From Flavobacteriales bacterium (GTDB lineage Bacteria > Bacteroidota > Bacteroidia > Flavobacteriales_D > Crocinitomicaceae): 64,000 nt of DNA. Location: contig CANMHB010000001.1 of NCBI GenBank assembly GCA_947497485.1, forward strand, positions 1 to 64,000, written 5' to 3'. Shown piece by piece: positions 44,001-51,855 of the stretch. The notes below the pieces were generated by a model. The model did not search any database. It saw nothing but the letters and a program-made list of their open reading frames with translations, and was not told the DNA's origin. The position numbers were made by a program, and so were the translations under genes. How positions within the stretch are numbered: the first letter of the stretch is position 1; every line of letters starts with the position of its first letter.

Positions 44001-46143
44001 GAACTATTCAGATGGAAGTAGCGGAACTATAATAAATGATTCAACTCATATTTTTAATACACCAGGTTCATTTTCGGTTTCATTAATTGTAAGTGATAGT
44101 GTTTGTTTAATTCCAGATACAGCTTTGGTAACGATTAATGTTTTTGATACTATTAATTTATATACGCTTTCCCCAATTTTTGTTTGCAACAATGATCCAT
44201 ACACAATGGTTGCAGAAACTTTCGGAACAGCTAATTCCATAATTTGGTCTGCAAATTCCGATTTTTCAAATCCGTTGAATGACAATAGCAGTGATCCAGA
44301 TATAATAGTGACAACAGATGGAACTTATTATGTATCTGCTTCTAATGGTTTCTGCTCTAAAACAGACAGTACGACTATTACTTTCAATGCTCCACCGCAA
44401 GTAAGTTTTGTTCCTAGTTCCCCAGCAGGATGTTCGCCACTTACAGTCACATTCGATAATACCTCTTCGCAAACAAATGAGTTTTTGTGGAATTTTGGAA
44501 ATGGAGTTTTAGATTCTGTAAACTTCGAACCTACAATACTTTATTCTACTCCAGGATCCTATCAAGTCGAGTTAATTTTAGCGGATACTGCATGTCCTGT
44601 TTTCGATACAGCTTATTTTAATATTGTAGTTTATGAATATCCACAAATTAACATTGCCGATTCACAAGTCGTTTGTAATCAAACTTCAACTAGTCTATCA
44701 GCAGGAACTGCCATAACTGGATATCAATATATCTGGTCGAGCAACACAAGTTTTTCAGACACTTTAAATTCAAATAATGCAACAGATATAGTGGTTAGTA
44801 CTTCCAATTTATTTCACCTTCAAATTACGAACAATGGTTGTACAGTCAATGATAGTATTCAAGTTGATTTCATTACCATTCCGAATGCAAGTTTTGCATT
44901 AGATGACACAATTGGGTGTGCTCCAATCAATGTAAATTTCACATTTAATTCGAGTCAAACATCTGACTATCTCTGGAATTTCGGAAATGGGATATTGGAT
45001 TCCACAAACATAAATCCAAGTAATACATACAACACTCCTGGCTCATATGAGGTAAGTTTAATCATTTACGAATCTATTTGTTCATTCTCAGATACGGCAT
45101 TCGCCATGATAACAGTAGTTCCTGATGTTTCTATAACACAAAATGATACTATCGCTTTGTGCGTTTCTGTTCCAATTACATTTGATCCAACTTTCTCAGG
45201 TAATCCGAATGAGTTTATTTGGTCAAGTAATTCAACTTTTTCTGATACCTTAAATTCTGATTTATCTCAATCAACATTATTGGTAAATGACCCTCAACCA
45301 GGTTATTACTATTTAAAAGCATCTAACGGAAATTGTTATCAAATTGATAGCATTCTAGTACAATTTGTTAGTGCCGACCTTTCACTTAGCCTTTCGAATT
45401 CAATTTGTATTGGAGAAACCGCAACTGTTACTGCACTTAATGCTAATCCTTTAATTACCTTTAATTACAATTGGTCGCCAAGTGCGATTATTGTTAATCC
45501 TGGAAATACGAATCAAATTCAGGTTAATCCATCGACCTCTCAATATGTTTATTTATCAGCAACCTCTTCTAATGGGTGTTTTATAGAGGATTCAATTTTT
45601 GTAAATGTTTCGTTCATTGACCCAATTTCAGTTGTTGCCTCCGCATCACAATACAATGTTTCACCTGGAACGGTTGTCGTGCTTTCTGGATTACCAAACG
45701 GTTTGAGTTCATACAGTTGGACGCCAGCTGAAACACTTACCTCACCAAATGCCCAAACAACCAATGCAACTGTTGAAGAAACAACTGTTTATACGCTCAC
45801 AGTTTCTGATGGTATTTGTTCGAAAACCGATACAGTAGAGGTAAAAGTTTTCCAATTAATTTGTAGTGGTGAATATTTATTTATTCCCAATGCATTTACA
45901 CCGAATGGTGATAATTTCAATGATGTTTTGTTCCTAAGAGGACATAATATTGAAAAAATGATTTTCAGAATTTTTGACCGATGGGGAGAAATGGTTTTTG
46001 AAAGCACGGATAAAAATATAGGGTGGGACGGAACGTTTCGTGGTAAAAAATTAGATCCCGATGTTTATGATTACTATTTAGATATTACTTGTGTTGGAGG
46101 TTTGAACGAAGTAATTAAAGGAAATGTCACATTAATGAAATAA
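41059..46143 (+). CDS. Giant T9SS type B cargo: SBBP propeller plus four PKD repeats
   Basis: 1694 aa, the largest gene here. Signal peptide MPLFRTLFLVCSIIFSSIGLA. Residues ~40-255 are the N-terminal domain with LIENKGQWPLGVLFQ and NFYNGIDMKVSG (DUF7948-like); ~260-780 hold SBBP/propeller-like repeats (DVFISKYSADGTQMIWGTFV, DIYVAKLSANG, DGFVVKLPPSG). Four ~162-residue PKD-containing repeats follow from 788 to ~1440, each with a LWNFG-type motif (YLWNFGDG, VIWNYSDG, FLWNFGNG, YLWNFGNG). The end is a type B sorting domain (LFIPNAFTPNGDNFNDVLF ... RIFDRWGEMVFES). Probably a surface adhesin. The M42 gene follows by 10 bp. Confidence 0.93.
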   Translation: MPLFRTLFLVCSIIFSSIGLAQNSVKKVHNHTHDSEKGKKLIENKGQWPLGVLFQTKMDGGKLWVQQQKMIFHLQDYSAMHRAHAAKDTNFKSEIIRETLVHLNFVGSNKVDEIQKINPSKYYFNYFKGKDSSKWASDVHGYDEAILRNFYNGIDMKVSGHSNEVKYEFFVQPNINPNLIQLNYAGHKSISIDSKGNLILDTDLGKIIEQKPFAYQIIDGKEVKVKCKFQLDGDNLTFDIGKYDENHILVIDPVLVFATYVGANSDNFGMTATYGNDGTAYSGGTVYGNDYPNPDPLAYDINSNFTVLNASYGITDVFISKYSADGTQMIWGTFVGGGNNNQGTETVHSMICDAQDNLYFFGATSSSDFPTTSGAFDTGFNGGNTTYNTNFYYNGVYFQNLGTDIYVAKLSANGHNLMGSTYVGGSSNDGVNYDQGFLPYDQTTDYSGLNSNYGDQSRGEIMLDANNNILVASCTRSTNFPVVAAVQGTFGGVQDGVIFKLNSNFSNLLFSSYYGGTNRDACYSVKVDNAQNVVFAGGTASTNLTGTAGVWQPNYGGGTADGFVVKLPPSGSSILAKTYVGKGGYDQVFFVEIDRLDNIFVLGQSVGSAGNGYMPVTNAAFFNGNSSNFIVKFNPTLTTVLNSTRFGNGSTAIHISPAAFLVDNCGNIYVSGWGANILQSTPLSGMPVTSDAFQFTPPDGFDFYLFVLKGNFNSQLYGSYIGGNQADEHVDGGTSRFDKNGVIYQSVCGGCGGFSDFPTSLGAWSATNESSNCNNIIFKFSTGLIPVADFTVDQTQGCNNFTVTFDNFSTDDDTYLWNFGDGNLDSTTFNPVITYTEAGTYTVNLYVTDSICLLTDTATITINVFDSIRLDLPSPFLGCNNQPLELSATTYGTATNFIWSTNSNLTNPLNIPSDSTIVIQPNQGGTYYVQAGNGFCSKRDTVIVQFVPPAAASLLPDITAGCLPLTVNFSNLSQNEDSVIWNYSDGSSGTIINDSTHIFNTPGSFSVSLIVSDSVCLIPDTALVTINVFDTINLYTLSPIFVCNNDPYTMVAETFGTANSIIWSANSDFSNPLNDNSSDPDIIVTTDGTYYVSASNGFCSKTDSTTITFNAPPQVSFVPSSPAGCSPLTVTFDNTSSQTNEFLWNFGNGVLDSVNFEPTILYSTPGSYQVELILADTACPVFDTAYFNIVVYEYPQINIADSQVVCNQTSTSLSAGTAITGYQYIWSSNTSFSDTLNSNNATDIVVSTSNLFHLQITNNGCTVNDSIQVDFITIPNASFALDDTIGCAPINVNFTFNSSQTSDYLWNFGNGILDSTNINPSNTYNTPGSYEVSLIIYESICSFSDTAFAMITVVPDVSITQNDTIALCVSVPITFDPTFSGNPNEFIWSSNSTFSDTLNSDLSQSTLLVNDPQPGYYYLKASNGNCYQIDSILVQFVSADLSLSLSNSICIGETATVTALNANPLITFNYNWSPSAIIVNPGNTNQIQVNPSTSQYVYLSATSSNGCFIEDSIFVNVSFIDPISVVASASQYNVSPGTVVVLSGLPNGLSSYSWTPAETLTSPNAQTTNATVEETTVYTLTVSDGICSKTDTVEVKVFQLICSGEYLFIPNAFTPNGDNFNDVLFLRGHNIEKMIFRIFDRWGEMVFESTDKNIGWDGTFRGKKLDPDVYDYYLDITCVGGLNEVIKGNVTLMK
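43420..45375 (+). repeat. Four tandem ~489-bp PKD repeats inside the giant adhesin
   Basis: Units begin at 43420, 43912, 44401 and 44887 (spacing 492, 489, 486). Each encodes, in order, a cysteine near the start (QGCNNF, AGCLPL, AGCSPL, IGCAPI), the WNFG block, a SLIVSDSVC-like strand with a second Cys, and a GTYYVQAGNGFCS-like strand with further cysteines. They have diverged at DNA level, so this is an old protein repeat, unlike the recent collagen array. Confidence 0.85.
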
Positions 46144-46153
46144 TTAAGGTTCG

Positions 46154-47233
46154 ATGAAGAAAGTTATCACTGCCAAATCAGAAAAGTTCTTAGAAAATTA
46201 TTTGAATAATCCGAGTCCTACTGGATTTGAATCAGAAGGACAGAAACTTTGGTTGGAATATGTAAAACCATACATCGATGATTATTTTTCAGATAATTAT
46301 GGCTCTGTTGCTGGCATTATCAATCCCGGAATGGATTACAAAGTTGTAATTGAAGCTCACGCTGATGAAATTTCTTGGTTTGTTCATTATATTACCAAGG
46401 ATGGGTTCATTTATCTGCGTCGTAATGGGGGTTCTGATCACATGATAGCACCTTCGAAAAGAGTTAATATACATACAGATAAAGGAATTGTTAAAGCTGT
46501 TTTTGGGTGGCCTGCGATACACATGCGTCATGCAAAGGAAGATACGCCAAGTATGAAAAACATATTCCTTGATTGCGGTTGCTCCTCCAAAGATGAAGTC
46601 GAAGCTTTGGGCGTGCACGTCGGATGTGTTGCAACTTTTGAAGATGAATTCATGATTCTTAACAAGAATAAATATGTTGGTCGAGCTCTAGATAACCGTG
46701 TTGGAGGATTTATGATTGCTGAGGTTGCTCGCTTGCTCAAAGAATCAAAAACGAAATTGCCTTTTTCTCTTTATATCGTTAACGCTGTTCAGGAAGAGAT
46801 TGGCTTGCGTGGTGCTGAAATGATTGCACATCGTATTAAACCGAACGTTGCATTGATTACAGATGTTTGTCACGATACGGCAACCCCAATGGTCGATAAA
46901 ATTGAAAATGGCGACCAACAATCCGGAAAAGGACCAGTATTGACCTATGGACCAGCTGTTCAAAATAATTTCTTGAAGCAAATCATAAAAACGGCAGAAA
47001 AAAATAAAATTCCTTTTCAACGAGCGGCAGTTTCTCGTTCAACTGGAACGGACACCGATGCATTCGCTTATTCAAATGAAGGTGTAACAAGTGCTTTGAT
47101 TTCTTTACCGTTGCGTTACATGCATACGACAGTAGAAATGGTACAAAAAGAAGATGTGGAAAATTGCATTCGATTGATTTTCGAAACACTTAAAACGATC
47201 AAAAGCGGTCAGGATTTTAGGTATTTGAAGTAA
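46154..47233 (+). CDS. M42 family metallo-aminopeptidase
   Basis: 359 aa, typical. Motifs: VVIEAHADEISW (~67-78, first metal His), KYVGRALDNRVGG (~175), VQEEIGLRG (~205-213, catalytic Glu pair), DVCHDTAT and LRYMHTTVEMV (~330). FrvX/PepA-like enzymes form large dodecameric aminopeptidase assemblies in the cytosol with two zinc or cobalt ions. The gene starts 10 bp after the giant adhesin and probably shares its transcript, though the functions are unrelated. Convergent with the S4 gene (1 bp between stops). Confidence 0.93.
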   Translation: MKKVITAKSEKFLENYLNNPSPTGFESEGQKLWLEYVKPYIDDYFSDNYGSVAGIINPGMDYKVVIEAHADEISWFVHYITKDGFIYLRRNGGSDHMIAPSKRVNIHTDKGIVKAVFGWPAIHMRHAKEDTPSMKNIFLDCGCSSKDEVEALGVHVGCVATFEDEFMILNKNKYVGRALDNRVGGFMIAEVARLLKESKTKLPFSLYIVNAVQEEIGLRGAEMIAHRIKPNVALITDVCHDTATPMVDKIENGDQQSGKGPVLTYGPAVQNNFLKQIIKTAEKNKIPFQRAAVSRSTGTDTDAFAYSNEGVTSALISLPLRYMHTTVEMVQKEDVENCIRLIFETLKTIKSGQDFRYLK

Positions 47234-47234
47234 T

Positions 47235-47441
47235 TTACTTCAAATTGATTGCAATATCTTGAATTTGAATTTGATCCCCTGGAATAATTTTAGCTCTTCG
47301 ACGACTCTCTATTTGACCATTCCGAATTACTTCCCCAGCATCTACAATGTGTTTGGCATGACCACCGGTTTCTGCAATTCCAAGGGCTTTGAGTAAAGCC
47401 ATCAATTCGATGTAATCACCTTCAATTTTAAACTCTTCCAC
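47235..47441 (-). CDS. Small S4-domain RNA-binding protein
   Basis: 68 aa, GTG start immediately after the folD TAA. The sequence is a single S4 domain: IELMALLKALGIAETGGHAK, DAGEVIRNGQIESRRRAKI and PGDQIQI. It belongs to the YaaA/YbcJ-type family, small proteins that bind structured RNA (role in ribosome or translation quality control by family inference). The GTG start is needed because the later ATG (residue 14) would cut the domain. Coupled to folD by a stop-start junction without a gap. Confidence 0.88.
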   Translation of the reverse strand: MEEFKIEGDYIELMALLKALGIAETGGHAKHIVDAGEVIRNGQIESRRRAKIIPGDQIQIQDIAINLK

Positions 47442-48320
47442 TTATTTCCCTTTAAGTTCCATTGCTTTTAATGTATTCATCATCAATGACGCAATAGTCA
47501 TGGGTCCTACCCCACCTGGCACAGGTGAAATAAAACTTGTTTTTGGAGCAACTTCTTCAAAATTGACATCACCAACCAATTTCCATCCCTTTGGTTTTGA
47601 AGCATCATCAACACGTGTGGTTCCAACATCAATCACGACTGCTCCCTCTTTTACCATCTCTGCGGTTACAAAACCAGGTTGACCGATTGCAGCAATCAAA
47701 ATGTCAGCTTTGGAACAAATTTCAGCTAGATTCTCTGTTTTCGAATGAGCGAGTGTTACTGTGCAATTTCCTGGATTAGCATTTCTTCCTAACAAAATTG
47801 AAAGTGGTGTACCTACTATATTACTTCGGCCAATTATAACACAATTCTTACCTTCTGTATCAATGCCATTGCGGGCTATTAACTCTACAATTCCAGCTGG
47901 CGTGGCAGAAACAAAACCAGGAATATTTAAAATCATATTCCCCAAATTTGTTGGATGAAATCCATCTACATCTTTCTTGGGGTCAATCGCTTGCGTAATT
48001 TTCAACTCATCAATATGGGCAGGAAGTGGTAATTGAACAATAAAACCATCAATACTTTTATCTTCGTTAAGTGAATGAACTTTTCCAAGTAAGATTTCCT
48101 CTGGAACAGAATCATCATAACGAATTAAAGTACTTTCAAAACCAATTTCTTCACAAGCCTTAACTTTCGCGTTTACATAAGTAATTGAACCACCATCATT
48201 TCCTACCAAAATTGCAGCTAAATGAGGGATCTTTTTACCATCTTGTTTTCTCTGTTTTACAGCTTGTGCTAATTCTTCACGAATTTGCATCGCCGTTGCC
48301 TTACCATCTAATAATTGCAT
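47442..48320 (-). CDS. folD: Methylenetetrahydrofolate dehydrogenase/cyclohydrolase FolD
   Basis: 292 aa, full length. Motifs: [18 protein letters not shown] (52-69, with the active-site Lys), [11 protein letters not shown] (~100), [26 protein letters not shown] (~165-180, NADP site) and [14 protein letters not shown] (~272). It interconverts methylene- and formyl-tetrahydrofolate for purines and Met. Upstream TATCTTTG box 13 nt before the ATG; downstream S4 gene directly abuts. Divergent from the outer-membrane protein gene at 48385. Confidence 0.97.
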   Translation of the reverse strand: MQLLDGKATAMQIREELAQAVKQRKQDGKKIPHLAAILVGNDGGSITYVNAKVKACEEIGFESTLIRYDDSVPEEILLGKVHSLNEDKSIDGFIVQLPLPAHIDELKITQAIDPKKDVDGFHPTNLGNMILNIPGFVSATPAGIVELIARNGIDTEGKNCVIIGRSNIVGTPLSILLGRNANPGNCTVTLAHSKTENLAEICSKADILIAAIGQPGFVTAEMVKEGAVVIDVGTTRVDDASKPKGWKLVGDVNFEEVAPKTSFISPVPGGVGPMTIASLMMNTLKAMELKGK

Positions 48321-48333
48321 TCAAATCTTTTTG

Positions 48334-48341
48334 CAAAGATA
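48334..48341 (-). promoter_or_regulatory. TAnnTTTG -7 box for folD
   Basis: TATCTTTG on the minus strand, 13 nt before the folD ATG. Confidence 0.55.
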
Positions 48342-48372
48342 AAAAGAACAATCGGCTTTGGTTAAAAGAATT

Positions 48373-48380
48373 TATATTTG
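48373..48380 (+). promoter_or_regulatory. TAnnTTTG -7 box abutting the 48385 start
   Basis: TATATTTG, four bases (TACA), then ATG at 48385. It excludes the longer frame starting at 48358. Confidence 0.6.
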
Positions 48381-48384
48381 TACA

Positions 48385-48969
48385 ATGAAAAGTATTGTAA
48401 TTCTTTCGATGTTTCTTTCTTTCAATTACTGTTTGGAAGCACAACAAAAAGGCTATTATAAATCAGAAATTGGTGCGGAATTATATGGAGGTTTTTCAAA
48501 TCTCGGAGGAGCTTTTGGTGGTGAAATTAAATATGGATATTTAGTCGATAAAAATTTCATAGTTGGTCCTTCCTTTCGCTTACAAAGAACCTGGACAAAC
48601 AACTTTGGCGTAAATCAAAGTTTTAATATCTACGGTGGGGGACTTTTTGCGCATTATCGAATTCAAGAAAAATTGTTCCTTGGAACAGAAATGCAGATGC
48701 TTAGAAGCCCGTTCAACTTTGTATCTTTTCAGCAAAACACAAAAAAATGGGCACCTATTATTTTGATTGGTGGAGGAGTTCATTTAAAATTACACGAACG
48801 AATACGAATGTCTGCCGGAATTTTTTACGATGTTGTAAATGCAGAAAATAGTCCATTTAGAAGTAGTTATAATTTCAAAGTAAAAAATGAATTCGGACAA
48901 ATTGTTCGAATACTACCTATTATTTATCGCATTACCTTCTTCTTTCCGCTAGGTGAAAAAACAAATTAA
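48385..48969 (+). CDS. Outer-membrane beta-barrel-like protein, unknown
   Basis: 194 aa from ATG 48385. Signal peptide MKSIVILSMFLSFNYCLEAQ. The mature part alternates polar and hydrophobic residues in strand-length blocks (SEIGAELYGGFSNLGGAFGG, GYLVDKNFIVGPSFRLQ, IYGGGLFAHYRIQEKLFLG) and ends in a strand with a terminal aromatic region (YRITFFFPLGEKTN), which fits a small eight-strand barrel in the outer membrane. No specific family is recognised. bshA starts 13 bp downstream, so both are probably on one transcript. Confidence 0.75.
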   Translation: MKSIVILSMFLSFNYCLEAQQKGYYKSEIGAELYGGFSNLGGAFGGEIKYGYLVDKNFIVGPSFRLQRTWTNNFGVNQSFNIYGGGLFAHYRIQEKLFLGTEMQMLRSPFNFVSFQQNTKKWAPIILIGGGVHLKLHERIRMSAGIFYDVVNAENSPFRSSYNFKVKNEFGQIVRILPIIYRITFFFPLGEKTN

Positions 48970-48982
48970 TTAAGACAAGAAT

Positions 48983-50113
48983 ATGAAAATTGGAATGGTA
49001 CTCTATCCAACCTTTGGAGGAAGCGGTGTTGTTGGAACTGAATTAGGAAAAGCATTGGCAGCCAAAGGTCATGAGGTTCATTTTATTACATATTCACAGC
49101 CAGTTCGATTAGGTTCATTTCGTGAGAATATTTATTATCATGAAGTTTCAATTACTGATTATCCACTTTTCGAATATCAACCCTATGAAACGCAACTTGC
49201 AAGTAAAATGGTTGATGTTGTTAAATATGAAAAGTTAGATATTCTTCACGTACATTATGCCATTCCACATGCTTCGGCAGCTTTTATGGCTCAACAAATT
49301 TTAAAAAGCCAAGGAATAAACATACCGTTCGTAACAACTCTGCATGGGACGGATATTACCTTGGTTGGACGTGATCCATCTTTCGAGCCAGTAATTACCT
49401 TTTGTATTAACCAATCAGATGCAGTAACCGCAGTTTCGGAAAGCTTAAAAAACTCAACATACGAACATTTTGGCGTAACACGAGAAATCACAGTCATTCC
49501 AAATTTTGTAGTACCGATGGAACGTAATCGTGATTTTACAGAACACATGCGAAGAAAATATGCATGTGATGGAGAATACATCCTTTGTCATGTATCCAAC
49601 TTTCGAAAAGTGAAACGCGTAGATGATGTGCTTCGTGTATTTGCCAAAGTGAACGCCGAGAAACCTTCAAAATTGATTTTAGTTGGCGATGGACCAGAAC
49701 GTTATAATTGCGAGCGGATTTGTAGGGAGTTAAACTTATGCGATCGTGTGATTTTCCTTGGAAAGGTGCGTGATACATCTCATGTATTAGAAATTGCAGA
49801 TGTTTTCCTTCTTCCTTCAGAAACGGAAAGTTTCGGACTTGCAGCACTCGAGGCGATGGCAGTTGGAGTCCCTGTCGTTTCCTCTAATACAGGTGGTATA
49901 CCTGAAGTTAATATTCATGGGATTTCTGGATTTCTTTCAAATGTTGGAGATGTTGACGATATGGCCAAAAATTCATTGGATATTCTAAAACCAGAAAACC
50001 TTAACAATTTTAAATTAAATGCAAGAAAACAATCGAGCGCGTTTAGTTTAGACATCATTCTTCCGATGTATGAAGAAATTTATTTAAATTTAGTCAAGGT
50101 AAGCAATAAATAA
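48983..50113 (+). CDS. bshA: Bacillithiol synthesis glycosyltransferase BshA
   Basis: 376 aa. The sequence matches BshA block by block: MKIGMVLYPTFGGSGVVGTELGKAL-type start, HEVHFITYSQPVRL, YYHEVSITDYPLFEYQPY, LDILHVHYAIPHASAA, TTLHGTDITLVGRDP (~110-125) and the GT-B donor site PSETESFGLAALEAMAVGVP. It links GlcNAc to L-malate, the first step of bacillithiol. bshB and bshC are not in the window. It sits with elbB and meaB on the same strand (28-bp gap to elbB). Confidence 0.93.
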   Translation: MKIGMVLYPTFGGSGVVGTELGKALAAKGHEVHFITYSQPVRLGSFRENIYYHEVSITDYPLFEYQPYETQLASKMVDVVKYEKLDILHVHYAIPHASAAFMAQQILKSQGINIPFVTTLHGTDITLVGRDPSFEPVITFCINQSDAVTAVSESLKNSTYEHFGVTREITVIPNFVVPMERNRDFTEHMRRKYACDGEYILCHVSNFRKVKRVDDVLRVFAKVNAEKPSKLILVGDGPERYNCERICRELNLCDRVIFLGKVRDTSHVLEIADVFLLPSETESFGLAALEAMAVGVPVVSSNTGGIPEVNIHGISGFLSNVGDVDDMAKNSLDILKPENLNNFKLNARKQSSAFSLDIILPMYEEIYLNLVKVSNK

Positions 50114-50140
50114 GTTTTTCCAAATTGTAATATCAAAATT

Positions 50141-50818
50141 ATGAAAATTGGAGTTTTATTATCCGGATGCGGTGTATATGACGGAGCAGAAATTCAGGAG
50201 TCAGTTTTAACACTTTTAGCAATTGCTGAGCAAGGTCATGAAGCAATTTGTATTTCCATAGATGATAAACAACATCACGTTGTAAATCACCTTAATGGCG
50301 AAGAGATGCCTGAATCTCGAAATATGATGGTTGAAGCGGCACGCATTGCGCGTGGTGCGATTACCGAGATTTCAAACGTCACACCTGCTGATATTGACGC
50401 ACTTGTTATTCCCGGAGGATTCGGTAGCGCTAAGAATTTCACGACATGGGCATTCAGCGGGCCAGAAGGAGAGATTCGATCAGATGTTAAACTTTTGATT
50501 GTGAACTTGATTAATGTTGGAAAACCGATTATCGCATTGTGCGTAAGCCCTGTTGTTCTTGCTAAAGCATTGGAAGGATCGGGAATTGAACTTAATCTAA
50601 CAATCGGTTCTTCTCAAGCATCCTCACCTTATTCTATTTCAGGCTTTATGGAAGGAATTAATTCCACTGGAGCAATCACTCAAGAAAGAACGATTAATGA
50701 GATTCTAATTGATAAATTGAATCGCGTCATCACTGCACCATGTTATATGATGGATGCAAACATTGTTGAAATTCGAAATAATATTAAACAAGCGATTGAT
50801 GCGCTAAACCAATTGTAA
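50141..50818 (+). CDS. elbB: Glyoxalase/DJ-1-like protein ElbB
   Basis: 225 aa, DJ-1/PfpI fold. KIGVLLSGCGVYDGAEIQES (2-21), IPGGFGSAKNF (~88-98) and the nucleophile elbow ALCVSPVVLA (~130, Cys) are typical of the isoprenoid-synthesis-linked ElbB (YhbL) family. Family members have glyoxalase activity on glyoxal in vitro; the physiological role is open. The stop shares one base with the meaB start (TAATG). Confidence 0.92.
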   Translation: MKIGVLLSGCGVYDGAEIQESVLTLLAIAEQGHEAICISIDDKQHHVVNHLNGEEMPESRNMMVEAARIARGAITEISNVTPADIDALVIPGGFGSAKNFTTWAFSGPEGEIRSDVKLLIVNLINVGKPIIALCVSPVVLAKALEGSGIELNLTIGSSQASSPYSISGFMEGINSTGAITQERTINEILIDKLNRVITAPCYMMDANIVEIRNNIKQAIDALNQL

Positions 50819-51837
50819 TGCCGAAGAAGGAATTTGTCAATGACTGGTTTCGGAAACGAAAAGAACGGAAGTCACACCTGACAGCCGATGATATTCATCC
50901 TTCCTTAATAGCGGGCAATCGTCAGGCATTGAGCGCTGCAATTACGTTAATCGAAAGTAACCTTTCAGCAGATCGTAACGAAGCAAGGAAATTATTGCAA
51001 CAATGCAATAAGCTTTCAAGAAAATCATGGAGAATTGGAATAACAGGAGTTCCTGGTGTTGGAAAAAGCACGTTCATTGAGTCTTTTGGTCGATTATTTA
51101 TTGAACAAGGGCTCAAAGTTGCTGTTTTAGCAATCGATCCTTCTTCAAATGTTACTGGTGGAAGTATTCTTGGTGATAAAACACGAATGGAGTGGCTCTC
51201 TCAGCAAGACGCTGCTTTTATTCGTCCTACCGCAACTGGCGCCAATTTAGGCGGAGTCGCGAAAAACACCTTCGAATCTATAATCCTTTGTGAGGCTGCT
51301 GGATTTGATGTTATCCTTATTGAAACAGTAGGTGTTGGTCAATCCGAAACAATCGTTCATTCAATGGTCGACTTTTTCTTATTATTAATGTTGGCTGGTG
51401 CTGGAGACGAATTGCAAGGAATAAAACGTGGAATCATGGAAATGGCGGATGCAATTGTGATCACAAAAGCCGATTCCGGAAATGAAAAATTAGCCGAAAA
51501 AGCAAAAATTCAATATAAAAATGCTTTGCACCTCTTCCCTGCTAAAGAAAGTAACTGGATTCCTGAAACATTTACCTGCAGTAGTGTTCAAGAAAGCGGG
51601 TTGAATGAAATTCATCATTCAATTGAATCCTATTTTAATTTGGCTTTTAACAACGGGTGGTACAGTGAAAATAGAAAAAATCAAGAGGTAAAGCGACTCA
51701 ATGATCTTATGAAAGATAAAATAATTGAGCGGTTCTTTCAAAACTTCAAAAATGAAGAACGGTTTAATCAACTAAAAAACGAGGTGATAGAAGGGAATCT
51801 TTCTTCCTATGAGGCGATTGATCAGCTCTTTGAATAG
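50818..51837 (+). CDS. meaB: Methylmalonyl-CoA mutase-associated GTPase MeaB
   Basis: 339 aa. G3E-type P-loop GTPase: GITGVPGVGKSTFIESFG (~72-89), the base-switch DPSSNVTGGSILGDKTRM (~108-125), ETVGVGQSE (~168) and ITKAD (~210). MeaB loads and protects adenosylcobalamin in methylmalonyl-CoA mutase. No mutase subunits (mutA/mutB) are visible in the window. Last gene of the bshA-elbB-meaB run; convergent with a T9SS gene. Confidence 0.94.
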   Translation: MPKKEFVNDWFRKRKERKSHLTADDIHPSLIAGNRQALSAAITLIESNLSADRNEARKLLQQCNKLSRKSWRIGITGVPGVGKSTFIESFGRLFIEQGLKVAVLAIDPSSNVTGGSILGDKTRMEWLSQQDAAFIRPTATGANLGGVAKNTFESIILCEAAGFDVILIETVGVGQSETIVHSMVDFFLLLMLAGAGDELQGIKRGIMEMADAIVITKADSGNEKLAEKAKIQYKNALHLFPAKESNWIPETFTCSSVQESGLNEIHHSIESYFNLAFNNGWYSENRKNQEVKRLNDLMKDKIIERFFQNFKNEERFNQLKNEVIEGNLSSYEAIDQLFE

Positions 51838-51855
51838 AATAATTCCTTCTTTATT

